Part shown: positions 25,447 through 35,510 of the stretch, one piece after another
How positions within the stretch are numbered: position 1 is the stretch's first letter
Layout of the letters: each line of letters opens with the position of its first letter
DNA from: Cenococcum geophilum 1.58
Lineage: Eukaryota > Ascomycota > Dothideomycetes > Gloniales > Gloniaceae
Direction of reading: 5' to 3'
NCBI GenBank assembly: GCA_001692895.1
Contig: KV748295.1
Coordinates: 1 to 64,000 of the forward strand
DNA length: 64,000 nucleotides
Notes under the pieces: generated by a model
What the model was told of the DNA's origin: nothing
Database searches by the model: none
What the model saw: the letters and a program-made list of their open reading frames with translations, nothing else
Made by a program: the position numbers and the translations under genes

Positions 25447-25515
25447 TTACATGACAGTGCAGCCGTATCCGTTGATGGGCGTAGCCTCGAGTTGGGCCTC
25501 AGCAATGGGAGACAT
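25447..25515 (-). CDS. Candidate a-factor-like lipopeptide mating pheromone precursor
   Basis: A 22-codon minus-strand ORF starts at ATG 25515 and stops with TAA at 25447-25449. The peptide begins MSPIAEA and ends NGYGCTVM. The last four residues form a CaaX box (Cys19, aliphatic/polar pair, Met) that would direct farnesylation, removal of the last three residues and carboxymethylation. The small size and an Asn-Gly-Tyr segment just before the prenylated Cys match a-factor-type precursors of filamentous ascomycetes, such as Neurospora MFA-1, which ends NGYCVVM. The start context is CAATCAACATG, preceded by a C/A-rich leader typical of well-expressed fungal genes, and TATTTATA lies about 300 bases upstream (25811-25818). 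The mature pheromone would be exported by an ABC transporter and sensed by a Ste3-type receptor. The short length limits certainty, as any short ORF can end in CxxM by chance. Confidence 0.7.
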   Translation of the reverse strand: MSPIAEAQLEATPINGYGCTVM

Positions 25516-25840
25516 GTTGATTGAGTTGGTTTTGAGGTTTGTTAAATCTAGAAATTGAAGTTAGAGCAAGCTTTTGACGGATTTCGTGTCGTGCTTGAGT
25601 CTGGTAAGAGCGTACTTGTAAATGGTTGTATGTTCTGGTGGCGGAGAGAAAACGGCGTCCGGCGTCGTTGAGTGAGATATTTATGCCCGTCGTGACAATG
25701 AAATTGGTTCCTGGGTTCGCTGCGGTTGAATACCTTGATTTGGAATAAAGAAAACGGGTTGAAGCTTGTACTTGGTGTTGCAGATGATAAGTTGAAGAGA
25801 TTGGGGCGAGGTATAAATAGGTGGCTGTTTTCCTTACCAT
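25516..25840 (-). promoter_or_regulatory. Probable leader and core promoter of the pheromone gene
   Basis: On the minus strand, TATTTATA (25811-25818) is followed by pyrimidine- and CA-rich sequence, and the segment before the ATG is AACAAACCTCAAAACC-like. No conserved coding signal is seen, although one frame happens to be open. The long transcribed leader is inferred; the transcription start cannot be fixed. Confidence 0.4.
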
Positions 25841-27179
25841 TGTACCCCTTAGTATTGTTCTCAGCCCACGAGAAAGCCTAGCTGCTCGTAACTTGCCACA
25901 ACACTGTGCTTTCCTGTACGTTCATTGTCTTCATGAATAAACAGGATGACACTGGAAGGTTTAACTCTTTGATGTGTTCTAACTCCTTAATCCAGGCACT
26001 AGTTGCTCGAAGGAACGCTTCCGCTTCCACTCGGTGTCCCCAGTGATGAAGACCTCATGATAGCCACGCTCACCGTTAGACTGTGCGCCTCTGTGGAGAC
26101 GAATAAGACCTTTTAGAGCGGCGCAGTCTGCTAGAAGCGTATAGGAGACCAGACAGAAGCGCTAAGGCAGCTTCTATAAAATGAAAAACTTGAAGTATGT
26201 CACCAATCTCTAAGCTAGTGTCAGGCCTTGGTAATCTTAACAATCCTCAATGCACTTAGCAAAACAAGAAGCTACCCTGATGGCTACATATTCAAGGGTA
26301 CTACTGATGAGAGGAGATACGGTGAACAATCCGACAATGACAAAATTGAGTTTACACGGGAAACGCATCATTAATGAAAATGGCCAATCACACTACATGA
26401 TCAAACCGACGACCATTAACCACATAGGAATTGCTCGAAAATGAGATGTCATTTAGTGAGTCATTGGGCCTGAGCGGGTTCCAATGCCCGAAGAGAGAAC
26501 AATACTAAGGGATGCTTTGAAGAAATATATCAGACCGCCGAAGCCCATCCCAACAGTCCGGTTCAGTGAACTTTTGGTGAAGCATGGCTTCTCCGTCTGG
26601 AGTGACACTAGATATCCTTGGCCCATAATGCAAGCCCGAATAGCTGCTGTTTATCGAGGTGTTGAAGAGGGAGCGTCGTTTCGTTAAGATTGTTGTAGAG
26701 GAAGGGCGCTAGACTCAATGCAGCAAAATGTATCTTGGTGTTCGCCAACCTCAGCCGCCGAACTTCTCCGCCGAAGATCATCGCGCTCCAAAGAGCCTGC
26801 CAGTTTCCTCGCAAAATTCAGCATGGTTGTGTTCTAGGTTCGCAGATTGAAGCAGAAGAATCTGTATTGCTTTGCCATCATAAGGTTCTAGGGCATGGTA
26901 ACACCTTCTGCACGCCGTTCAATCGATGCTTTCACATGCAATATCTTAAGACATGACTAGTGTCCACCGGAATTTGAGGCTATATATTGTCCTAATTGGC
27001 GCTGCCAGTAGGGCCGGTCCTTTTGGTGCGAACTAGCGGTTAACAACTGTATGCTCTTGTTCTGGTTTCAACCTAAAGACGATATCTGTATGATCATACA
27101 GTATATGAAGCAATGCTCTCTTAATGCAGATAAAATCTACGCATACAGACAGAACAGGACAAAACCCTAATCTAAAGCA
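25841..27179. other. Intergenic region without a supported gene
   Basis: Short ORFs only. The best (26484-26687, plus, 67 codons) has no recognisable motif. No tRNA or repeat was seen. The left end contains the upstream region of the pheromone candidate. Confidence 0.5.
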
Positions 27180-29831
27180 TCAAATCTTCCACTCGTACTT
27201 TTTCTTGATCATCGGCAATATATCCAATTCGTACCGTTCGTAGCTATGCCCCGGAAGATCTTCGATCACGGCACGGAGGTCCATCTCTTCAGAGTCTCCT
27301 CCAAGAGTGTCCAAGATTGGAGACTTAAGCTCTCTTAAACGCCGCACGAACGCGCGTTTATACGGCGTGTTCTCGTACATCTCCTCGACTTCTAGACGAT
27401 CTTCGGTCTTAAAGTGGCCTGCGGGCCACGGTGGTAGATTGGAATACTCTCTACCGTCTAAGATCCCTGGCAGGCCGCTATTGAAGTCAAGAGGGACCGT
27501 GATGATTTGCTCCCAGTCGATCAAAGCGGCTGCCTGGTCACAGGAGCCGACCATAACATTGCTCTCTGAGATATCCCAGTGGCGAAGGTAGGTGGAGTTG
27601 GGGCCGAGTGACTTCTGTCCGATAATATGAGATATCGCTTTGTGGAGACCGCAGCCGAGTCGGTGGACATCATCGAGAGACTCGCTGGACCATACTGTAG
27701 GACTCTGGCTGGCTTCATGGTCTTTTGCAGCCTGACGGAGCATAGCGATAGAATTCTCGTTTTGCAATGCATCCGCCTGGATCTGAGCATCGATAGTATC
27801 GGAGCCAATCAGCTGGGTGATTCTTGAGACCAGATCTCGGCCTAACTTGTGCTCTCTTCTTAACTCCCGAAGCTCCTTGATACGGTCTACTGCAGATTTA
27901 TCTCTCGAATTCCATACAACTGCCGCAACTGCCCAGATCCATCGACCGGCTTCAACATCGAGCTTTCTCTCTGTGCTCATATCGACCAGCAATCTTGCTA
28001 TTTCATCTTCCAACTTCCTCACTTCCTTCCGTATCTGCGAGGCTCGATGGTTGATGTCTAACTTTTCATCCCTCAACTCAAGCTCTCGCACCCTCATTTT
28101 TTCCCTGAACTCCACCTCTAGATGAGGCTCATCTTCAACCTTGAATTTTGTCTCCGGATCATTTGCTTCTGCCAGCTGAACTTCAAGCAACGCATGATAG
28201 CATTCAGCTAAGCTTCCGTACGGGCCGTGGAAGACCTCATACTGTGCCCGCTTGGCTGGCATAAATGTCTGATAAACGATAGGCCCCAGCTTGAACTGTC
28301 CGAAGTCAGGCGAAGTACGGTCCCACTGGCAGTACAAGCTGCCGATTCCATCGAACGTCAACTTGGACAATTGATCCATCCACTCGGCAATCTTCCTTTT
28401 GACCTCAAGCTTCGCCCCGGTCGACATATAATCCGCCGCATCCCCGTAGCTTTCACCCTGGATTTTCTCCATCAGGATCCACTCGAGCCCGACCGCGTTG
28501 TTCATGGAGGAGTCGAAGGCATAAACTCTGGGAACCGGGATAGTAGTGTTGATGCGAACATACTCCATGGTAGCGACTTCACTCTGCACCTTGTACCAAG
28601 GCACAACCGGTAGCGCTACTCGAAAAATACATTCATGTCTCGCTCCCGTTTGTTCGTCAATCGAGCTGACTGTGTATGCCTTATTCCATGAACCTTCGGT
28701 AAGATACTCGACAGTGATGTCGGCATTCGGAAATCCGCAATGACCCCAGAACGGCTGGACGGCCTCTTTAATACGCCCCACATCAGGTTCCATTACCCAC
28801 TTGGGATCCCAATGCATCTGACCATCAGTATTCCATGCCATTACACCCTTTTGGCAGTCCACAGGATTTTCGGGCGGTCCTGAGAAGGAAACACAGATTG
28901 GGATCTGCACATTGTTGTGGGTATCGAGGGGAACTTCAGCGTCATCTTCGGCAATGCCTATGTGTCGAACGAACTCGTCTGTAGATTGATCTTTACATGG
29001 TGCCAAGAGGCCTCCTGACGGTCGCAACGTAGAAGACGGTTGCGATCTACATTTGGCTGACACTGTGATTTCATGTGAGAAGCGAGAATCGAAGTGATTG
29101 ATTTGGGGAGCTTCGAAAGGTCCAGTTGCGTCGATTGCTTTGGTTGAGCTTTCCTTGGTAGATGATGTAGTCGATGCAATGCTGGACTGTCTTGAACCAA
29201 TCATGGCCTCTTCAGTTTGTTGAGCTGAGGATTGGGAATACTCGACAAGTGTGTCGGTGAATTCTAAAACTGGTTGAGCTATCACCTGATACGGTAGCGT
29301 TGGAACAGAATTAGGGTCCTCTCCAGTCTGAGCTTGTCCCCCTGATTCTATTGATTGGTATCCTGAGTCGTGTGACAACATCTTACGAAGACTGTTCTGG
29401 ATGTCCGCTTCGACAAATGTGATGCCAGAGTCGCTCGGGGTTGCCATTTGGTTTTCGACTTCGTCCGAGTCAGTCATGAAAGTATCTGCATTGCTAGGAG
29501 ATGCGAAGCTGTGTCCCTGAGGAACGGATTGCCCTTCGTTCTTCGTATTACGAAGTAGGTGGGAACGAGGGCGATGCGTAGTGTATCGGAAGGGCCTCGC
29601 GGGTTTCGACTTCAGATTTCTCCACGTGGAGCGAGGAATGACAGCATTTGATCTGTCCAGTAGGACCCTGTCTAGGACTTTCGTATCTCTGGTTCTAATA
29701 TTGCTGGCTTCGATTTCACGGGCTTTGCCACCGCTAAGACTATCGCTAGGTTTTTGGATGGTCTGCTTGTCTACTTTCGACTTCTCGGTGCTGGTCTCCT
29801 GGAGCTCCCCTAACTTCCGCTTGAAACCCAT
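27180..29831 (-). CDS. APH/protein-kinase-like phosphotransferase with long N-terminal tail and helical insert
   Basis: One uninterrupted 883-residue ORF. Residues 1-330 are Ser/Thr/Gln-rich and probably disordered, with basic stretches near the start. The APH-type kinase fold follows. The nucleotide loop is EGSWNKAY (379-386), a beta strand reads IFRVALP (402-408) and the alpha-C Glu lies in MEYVRI (422-427). The hinge is LEWILMEKIQGE (449-460). The catalytic loop is HWDISESNVMV (751-761) and the metal-binding IDWE is at 771-774. The Asp and Asn needed for catalysis are present. A highly charged helical, probably coiled-coil, insert lies at about 565-670 between the lobes' usual segments and makes the domain longer than normal. 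The substrate is unknown; fungal genomes hold many such proteins of uncertain role, and aminoglycoside resistance is not implied. Confidence 0.82.
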   Translation of the reverse strand: MGFKRKLGELQETSTEKSKVDKQTIQKPSDSLSGGKAREIEASNIRTRDTKVLDRVLLDRSNAVIPRSTWRNLKSKPARPFRYTTHRPRSHLLRNTKNEGQSVPQGHSFASPSNADTFMTDSDEVENQMATPSDSGITFVEADIQNSLRKMLSHDSGYQSIESGGQAQTGEDPNSVPTLPYQVIAQPVLEFTDTLVEYSQSSAQQTEEAMIGSRQSSIASTTSSTKESSTKAIDATGPFEAPQINHFDSRFSHEITVSAKCRSQPSSTLRPSGGLLAPCKDQSTDEFVRHIGIAEDDAEVPLDTHNNVQIPICVSFSGPPENPVDCQKGVMAWNTDGQMHWDPKWVMEPDVGRIKEAVQPFWGHCGFPNADITVEYLTEGSWNKAYTVSSIDEQTGARHECIFRVALPVVPWYKVQSEVATMEYVRINTTIPVPRVYAFDSSMNNAVGLEWILMEKIQGESYGDAADYMSTGAKLEVKRKIAEWMDQLSKLTFDGIGSLYCQWDRTSPDFGQFKLGPIVYQTFMPAKRAQYEVFHGPYGSLAECYHALLEVQLAEANDPETKFKVEDEPHLEVEFREKMRVRELELRDEKLDINHRASQIRKEVRKLEDEIARLLVDMSTERKLDVEAGRWIWAVAAVVWNSRDKSAVDRIKELRELRREHKLGRDLVSRITQLIGSDTIDAQIQADALQNENSIAMLRQAAKDHEASQSPTVWSSESLDDVHRLGCGLHKAISHIIGQKSLGPNSTYLRHWDISESNVMVGSCDQAAALIDWEQIITVPLDFNSGLPGILDGREYSNLPPWPAGHFKTEDRLEVEEMYENTPYKRAFVRRLRELKSPILDTLGGDSEEMDLRAVIEDLPGHSYERYELDILPMIKKKYEWKI

Positions 29832-30481
29832 GATAGACTAAGTGGAGGTAATTAAAGATTAAGGAGTCGAAGGTGTTTCGATAAAGAGATTGGGACCAAA
29901 CTGCACTTGGTGTGATCGATATGGGTTGATGTTGGTTTCTGATGGTTTTGGTTGAAAGGATGAGGCAGAAAAAGTGTTTGGAAAAAGAGCAGTCGAGAAC
30001 CTGGAGAAAAAATCTGCGTTTGGCTTCTGACTCATAAAAAAAATTGTATTGATGTAAACGTCTGAAAAATGGCGTGGTGGCTATCATTTATTCAGCCACC
30101 GGCCTTCTTCAGTGCTCTTATCAATAAAATATGTTCAATACTGAAAGATATTGAAGATTGAATATTTTTAAGGTTGAGGTGGCAAAAATAAGGTAAATAT
30201 ACCAGCAAATGACTCTCGGGCCTCCTTACAATATGTGCGCATTTTAAATTTGTTAGGTTAACCCATAGAAATTTAAAATTACTAAATATTAAATTATATC
30301 TTGCAAGCCACCGCGCACAACATCGTCAATTTTGACGATTTTTGCAACCCCTGTACTGTCGACCGTTGACCACCTTGTTGCCTACCACCCTCCTTGTTGT
30401 CTGCACCTACCTCGTGCATATATAGTTTCTTTTCTTACATATTTCCCAGTCAACGCGTACACTCTACCTTTGATCAACGCC
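29832..30481. other. Intergenic region between the APH-like gene and a weak hypothetical ORF
   Basis: It holds the upstream region of the minus-strand APH-like gene and, on the plus strand, a TATA-like CATATATAG at about 30417. Otherwise AT-rich without a recognised element. Confidence 0.4.
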
Positions 30482-30907
30482 ATGCCTCCCTCATCTACCA
30501 ACGTAATTGAAGACGACGATACATCCTCCTCTGCCACTCCTGAGCTCGACCCTGATCGGTTTACCCACTCTGGCGGCGACGACAACGCGTCGAGCAACTC
30601 TACACCAAATACACCAACTGTAACCACTCGTAAAAGACGCCAGTTAGCTGACCGCATATCACTAGGGAGTAGCAATATTAAACGTATGGAGTGCTCAAAG
30701 AGCCGGCTACTAAATAATAACACCACCAGAGGTAGGCTTATGGCGACGAATGTAGTACAAGAGGCTTCGGAGGCCTTGGTAGAATCTAGAGAGCAGTCAC
30801 GAGAGAGCAGCTATTTTGAAGCTCTACCAGAGCCCGGGGGCGTACGGAGCCCGCTTTTAATTAACACACCATGCCAAGACTGTACCATATTCAATATTCA
30901 ATATTAA
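30482..30907 (+). CDS. Hypothetical protein, possibly 3' truncated
   Basis: Starting at the ATG in good context (CGCCATG) the ORF gives 141 residues. The N-terminal half is acidic and Ser/Thr-rich (IEDDDTSSSATPELDPD), followed by a basic patch (TRKRRQLADRI) and a mixed segment up to about residue 125. An in-frame ATG at 30332 would add 50 hydrophobic residues of poor quality. The last 15 codons run into AT-rich repetitive sequence (CAATATTCAATATTAATATT), so the true C-terminus may have been cut off. No family is recognised. It could be the start of a transposon gene or of a lost host gene. Confidence 0.3.
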   Translation: MPPSSTNVIEDDDTSSSATPELDPDRFTHSGGDDNASSNSTPNTPTVTTRKRRQLADRISLGSSNIKRMECSKSRLLNNNTTRGRLMATNVVQEASEALVESREQSRESSYFEALPEPGGVRSPLLINTPCQDCTIFNIQY

Positions 30908-33282
30908 TATTAGTACGGCCTTATACTAATATTAAATATTAATAAGACCACTAGCCTTTTTAAGCAGAACCAAAAACTAGCTAATGAATTTTTTGCATAA
31001 TAATATGAATAGCTGTAAGCACCCCAGGTTACTGCTAGCCGAAAAGGGGATTAAAGCTTTAAATCGAAACTCTGAAGAAATTGAAGGTAAATAGGAGTGG
31101 TAAAAATCCGCTTTATCCAAAACTTCCACACGAACCTCCTAATTCCCTTTCCATTTCCTTTTCCCTTAGAAATACTTCATGCATATCTGGACGACTGCCT
31201 TTACTTTTGTTGAAATATGCAATTTAAATTCTAAGTAACACCTTTAGGAGGAGAAGGAACTGTTGTCGGCCTGGTATTCGATCACTACTACATCAAGCTT
31301 AGTTTAGGGGCGCCTTTGACCCACCCAATTTATATATTTAATGAGGCTCTAGAGCCTCTTGCAATAGACCAAAGTTCCCATCCTTGATCGTCCTGTTCGA
31401 CAACTATGTCACTATAGGACAATTTTTAGCAGGTCTAAGCCAGTTTAAAACTTCAAGTTTAGTACACAGAAGGAATATAATTAGCTTTACTCCATGTTTT
31501 GGGTCATCTGAGCAGTATTATACTCGTCTAATTTATATATATGTGAAAAGCAGAGATAAGAAGCCGGACAGGATCCGCACAGTAACTCTTGGCAGTAACT
31601 TTACTGTCCAAATCTTTTGCCAAGTTCAATTCTGCCAGTGTAAAATTAGTGGCTTAGAGCTTGTTTTTAGTGTTATAGATCTTAATCTTAAGGCCGTATA
31701 TTAATTAATTAGCGTAGAGCCACTGCATTATAATTAAGCCATACTTAAATTATAATCTGCACCTGCATCGTAATCCTTAGCGTAGTGTTATATATAAAAA
31801 CATTTAATTATAAGGTTTAGGAAGGGGTTATAATTTAATTAAATTGTAGATATTATAATACAAAGTCTCCGTAGTATAGTGGTACGGTAAGTTCTATAAT
31901 TACTTTAATTTAATTTAGAGCTAGCCTAATATAATTATACTACTTTTCCTAAAGTTTTTAAATAGCCTATTAGGTTATAATATAGATGTATAGGTCTAAT
32001 ATAACTTAGGGCGTTAAAAATAAGATAAGAATAATATAATTAATTTAAAGCCTTGTTAATACGTGATTTAATAGATTTTTTTTTTTAAATACGCTACTAA
32101 TAGGAACTAAACCCGCAACCTTCTACTACCTAATTAGGCTAAGGGCCTTAGCGGTAATATAATAAGGCTTACAAGGCTCTGTGGCGATATAACTTAGAAT
32201 CTTGTTATTGGGGAAGACGTAGTCGGATTTAGAGGTTCCTATCCCCCGTTTTAGGAGGCAGTTTCTCCTCGCTTAGGCCTATATCTGTCGCCGCTTTTAC
32301 GGAGGTGCGTTTCAAAAGTCTTTGCCGCCAAGAAAATTGACCACCTTGGCTCACCGCCTTCCAAATCTAGATACCCTCCCATTTGCCCTCTTCCGCTTTA
32401 GGTGCTTTTAAGCGTCTTAGTGCCTCTATAGCACCCTCTCTATACTTGTTACCTTCTTTAAGCTTAATAACCCTCTAGATATGCCTAATAATCCGCTTAA
32501 TCTAAGCTTAAATCCTCTACTGCTTAATACCGCCCGCTATTCCTTTCTTGCAACCTCTCTATACTATAGCGCTTTCTTATACGTAGTAACCTCTTTATAT
32601 ACGGCTAGCAAGGCTCACGGCAATATATATCTCGTATAGTTTGTTTAAATTTTTATATTATCTTTGCAATTTCGGTGGCTGGGATTCCATAAGCTCTAAG
32701 AGCTACAATTTAAGCCCTTATAGCTAAATTATAGTCCTCTATAGAACGTTTAGTAGTAGATCTTTTAGCAGCTATTTAGAATATTAAAAAAAACTTAAAA
32801 GTAATGGAATTATCCTGTTAAAAACAAACTTGGTAGAACGTTTAATAATGTAGTAGAAATCTACCAGCAGAAACTTGTTATACTACCTTGGCGGTAAGCT
32901 GGCTTATTATAGTTTTCTTATCTTCTATAAGTTTTTCGATAAGCTAGTTCCTATATAAATTTTTTTATAACATAAACCTATTTTTATAACTACACCTTAT
33001 ATAGATTTATAATATATATAAAAGTTATAAAGAATCTTCTTAAGAAAATCTTTTATATATAAATTTTTATAAAATAGCTTGTAATTAGATAAAGATAGTT
33101 AAGCTATAGGTTAAGAATCGGCCATATTATACCTCTATATATCTTTTTAGACTTATATAAGAAAGACCTTTAATAGATAATATCCTAATATCTAAAATTG
33201 TAAAGCGGAATATATTAATAGTGTAACTTTTCGGCACCTTATACAGGAGTAACTTACTAAGGACTATAGACACGATGCTAAC
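30908..33282. other. Partly RIP-degraded, unassigned sequence
   Basis: Composition falls from mixed (to about 31.7 kb) to strongly AT-rich. No domain was read in either strand. A tRNA-like A-box match (TAGTATAGTGG, about 31873-31883) and a weak B-box-like stretch on the minus strand near 32110-32125 are present but do not form one clear Pol III unit. Confidence 0.4.
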
Positions 33283-33298
33283 TATAAGCCGCTCTTTT

Positions 33299-33299
<1 letters not shown>

Positions 33300-33361
<62 letters not shown>

Positions 33362-33380
33362 TTAATTTATTTATTTTTTA
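33300..33380. repeat. (ATTT)n microsatellite, 3' tail of the half-LINE
   Basis: About 15 perfect ATTT units, then imperfect TTTA repeats; on the minus strand this is an AAAT tail. It directly follows the left target duplication and a T run, so it is read as the element's tail and not as independent satellite DNA. Confidence 0.85.
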
Positions 33381-33649
33381 TATCCGTTGTATTATACTAC
33401 GTATAATACTGCGCATGCAGCCTCTAGGCTATGGCGCTATAGTTCTATATATATAAATCCTTTCTAGGCAGCTTAATATGTACTAGTAGCTATGTCCTAA
33501 TAGTTTATAAACCCCTAGGAGTTTATAGTTTCCTAGTAAAATACTAAGATACTACAACTACTAGGGAATGAGAAAATGGTAAGAAAAACTATAAGAAATC
33601 CTAACCCCTGTCCCTGTCCTTTTGCAATTTATTTCTATCCTTTTGCTCT

Positions 33650-35099
33650 CTACTATCTTTTACCCAGAAGCCTAGTAGGAGTTACCTTCTTCTAGACTCC
33701 TATTAATTTTATTCTTCCATAGAATCTTCTACGCTAGTACTATGTACTAGTTTAGCTGCTTTAAGATTCTCACAGTCTTTACTATTAGTAAAGTGTTTTT
33801 CTTTACAATTAATACAAAGAGGGGTGGTATGCTTGTAAGGCCTGCCACTTATTAAGTAGGTAGGACAGCAGTGGTCTTTAGATAGATATGCAGCCGCATA
33901 ATATCTATAGGCCCTAGTAGAGTATCTATCTCCTATATAGCCAAATTTTTGGCAGCTATTACACTGCGTAGTAGGAGAGACTTTGAGGTATTTTACTACC
34001 TTAGTAGCTGTACTTGCAATTGATATCTCTTTTTACTTAAGGATTTCTTATCTTTTTTCTTCGTTCTCTATAGTAAAAACTATGGAGCCAAATCTGGTCT
34101 ATAGATCGTGTCTTTTTACACTAAATAAGATCTATCTAGGTAGTCCTTATATCCTTATATCCTTATAGGATTAAAAGTCTTAATTTCTTCTTTTAGAAGC
34201 TTAGAGCCTCCTTCTCCTAAGAAAGGTAGGGTAGGAACCCTATGGGCTATAATTTAAACCCATAGTTCTAGTTTTTGTTCTCTTTAAAAGGTAAAGCAGT
34301 TATGCTAGATTTCCTTATATTTAACTAGGAAATCTGCATTATACTCTTCTATAGTCATAAGGAGAATATTTTGTTTTCCTTTAGTTCTAGCTATAGATGC
34401 TAAAACCGGTTTTTCTACTTGCAGTTTTAATGTAAATAGTTAATTAACTTTATTTCGTATAGAGAAGGTATCTAGAGGTTAGTCCTTTTAGTCTGTAATT
34501 AGGACTAGCTTTCTTTTTTATAGCTGCTTTTTCTTACTTCTAGTAGAAGTAGAAGGAGTAGGAAATGGTAGTGACGAGGAGGGTAGAGAGGACGAAGTAA
34601 GGAGGTCCTTTTTTAGCCTCTCTACGTAGGTTTCTTTAGTAGGGGCTACCTCCTTATAGAGAGCTCTTACTTCTTTAACTAGTCCTTTTAGGACATCTTT
34701 TGTCTTTTCTTTTCCTTTTATAAAGGGATTTTCTCCTACTAGAACACTACGTGTATAGTCCTCTAGCTATTTAACTTATTCCTTTTTATCTTCTTCTTTT
34801 TCTTTTTCTAGCCCTTTATAGGCCTGGGTTAGGCTATCTAAAGCCTTTTATAGGTGTTGTTCTGGAGAAAGGGGAGAGAAAGATATACTAGGTATACCAG
34901 CCGTAAAAGTTATCAGTTTAGTTGTCTTTTTTGCAGGTTTTTGGTTTTCTTTTTCAGTAGAAGACTGAGGATGTCCTCTTTTTTCTCCTGTCCCAAATAG
35001 GCTAGGAGAAGGAGAAGGGCTAGAAAAAGTGAATGTAGATATAGGCTTATTATCACTTATTTCTATAGGTTTCTTTTTAGGCCTACTAGGCCTTAGCAT
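33650..35099 (-). pseudogene. LINE ORF1 (gag-like) with CCHC knuckles, mildly RIP-mutated
   Basis: It begins MLRPSRPKKKP at 35099 with a Ser/Pro-rich segment, then a charged helical segment (ALDSLTQAYKGLEKEKEED). A central region (EEYNADFLVKYKE) and a C-terminal zinc-knuckle block follow. The knuckle block reads CNSCQKFGYIGDRYS, then a middle knuckle, then CINCKEKHFTNSKDC (around 33790-33985). The last knuckle keeps all four ligands. The first has Tyr for the expected His and last Cys, both explained by single C/T or G/A changes. Several TAG/TAA stops occur, but the frame is far better kept than in the LTR elements. ORF1 proteins of this type bind LINE RNA. Confidence 0.8.
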
Positions 35100-35510
35100 T
35101 GTGTCTCTTATAAGGGGGTTTTCCTAGTTTTTACTATCCTTATACCCTTTCTCCTTACTAATCCTACTAGAAGATTTCTGGGGAGATTAGGCTAAGAGGT
35201 AGTAGGGAAACTAGCCCCTATTTTATAGTTTTGGTATTGGTGGTATTGGTAGTAGTAGTAGTAGTTTTAGTATTCCTGTCTGTGCCTCGCTTATAAGCTA
35301 GGGCCATCCTTAGAGAAATTTTTCTGTTAGGAGAAAGGGGGTAAAACGACAAATAAATCCACTTCTAGCTCGCTAGGCAATAGGAATTAGGTCTTGAAAG
35401 TTAGAAAATCGATAGTTTTTGATGGTAAGATGGGTATGCGTAAGTTTTGGAGTGTGGCGCTACCTTTTGGTAAGGTTGTATGTGTGGTAAAGGCTTTTAT
35501 AAGCCGCTCT

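Larger units (their letters stand above)
33296..35497 (-). mobile_element. ORF1-only (half-LINE) retroposed element with AAAT tail
   Basis: A 2202-base insertion bounded by the 13-base direct repeat TATAAGCCGCTCT (33283-33295 and 35498-35510), the mark of target-primed reverse transcription. Read on the minus strand it has a leader (35497-35100), a gag-like ORF1 with zinc knuckles (to about 33650), a short 3' region and a tail of AAAT repeats that abuts the left duplication. No ORF2, endonuclease or reverse transcriptase is present. Such a copy would have needed enzymes from a full LINE in trans, unless ORF2 was deleted after insertion. Confidence 0.75.

Noticed and set aside
25499-25840. Minus-strand frame of 113 codons upstream of the pheromone candidate
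   Set aside because: It covers the TATA-like and leader sequence, ends just after the pheromone start in another frame and has no recognisable domain. Better explained as untranslated leader.
26484-26687. 67-codon plus-strand ORF starting MPEERTILRD
   Set aside because: Protein-like composition but no motif, no intron extension and no homology that I can name, so not annotated as a gene.
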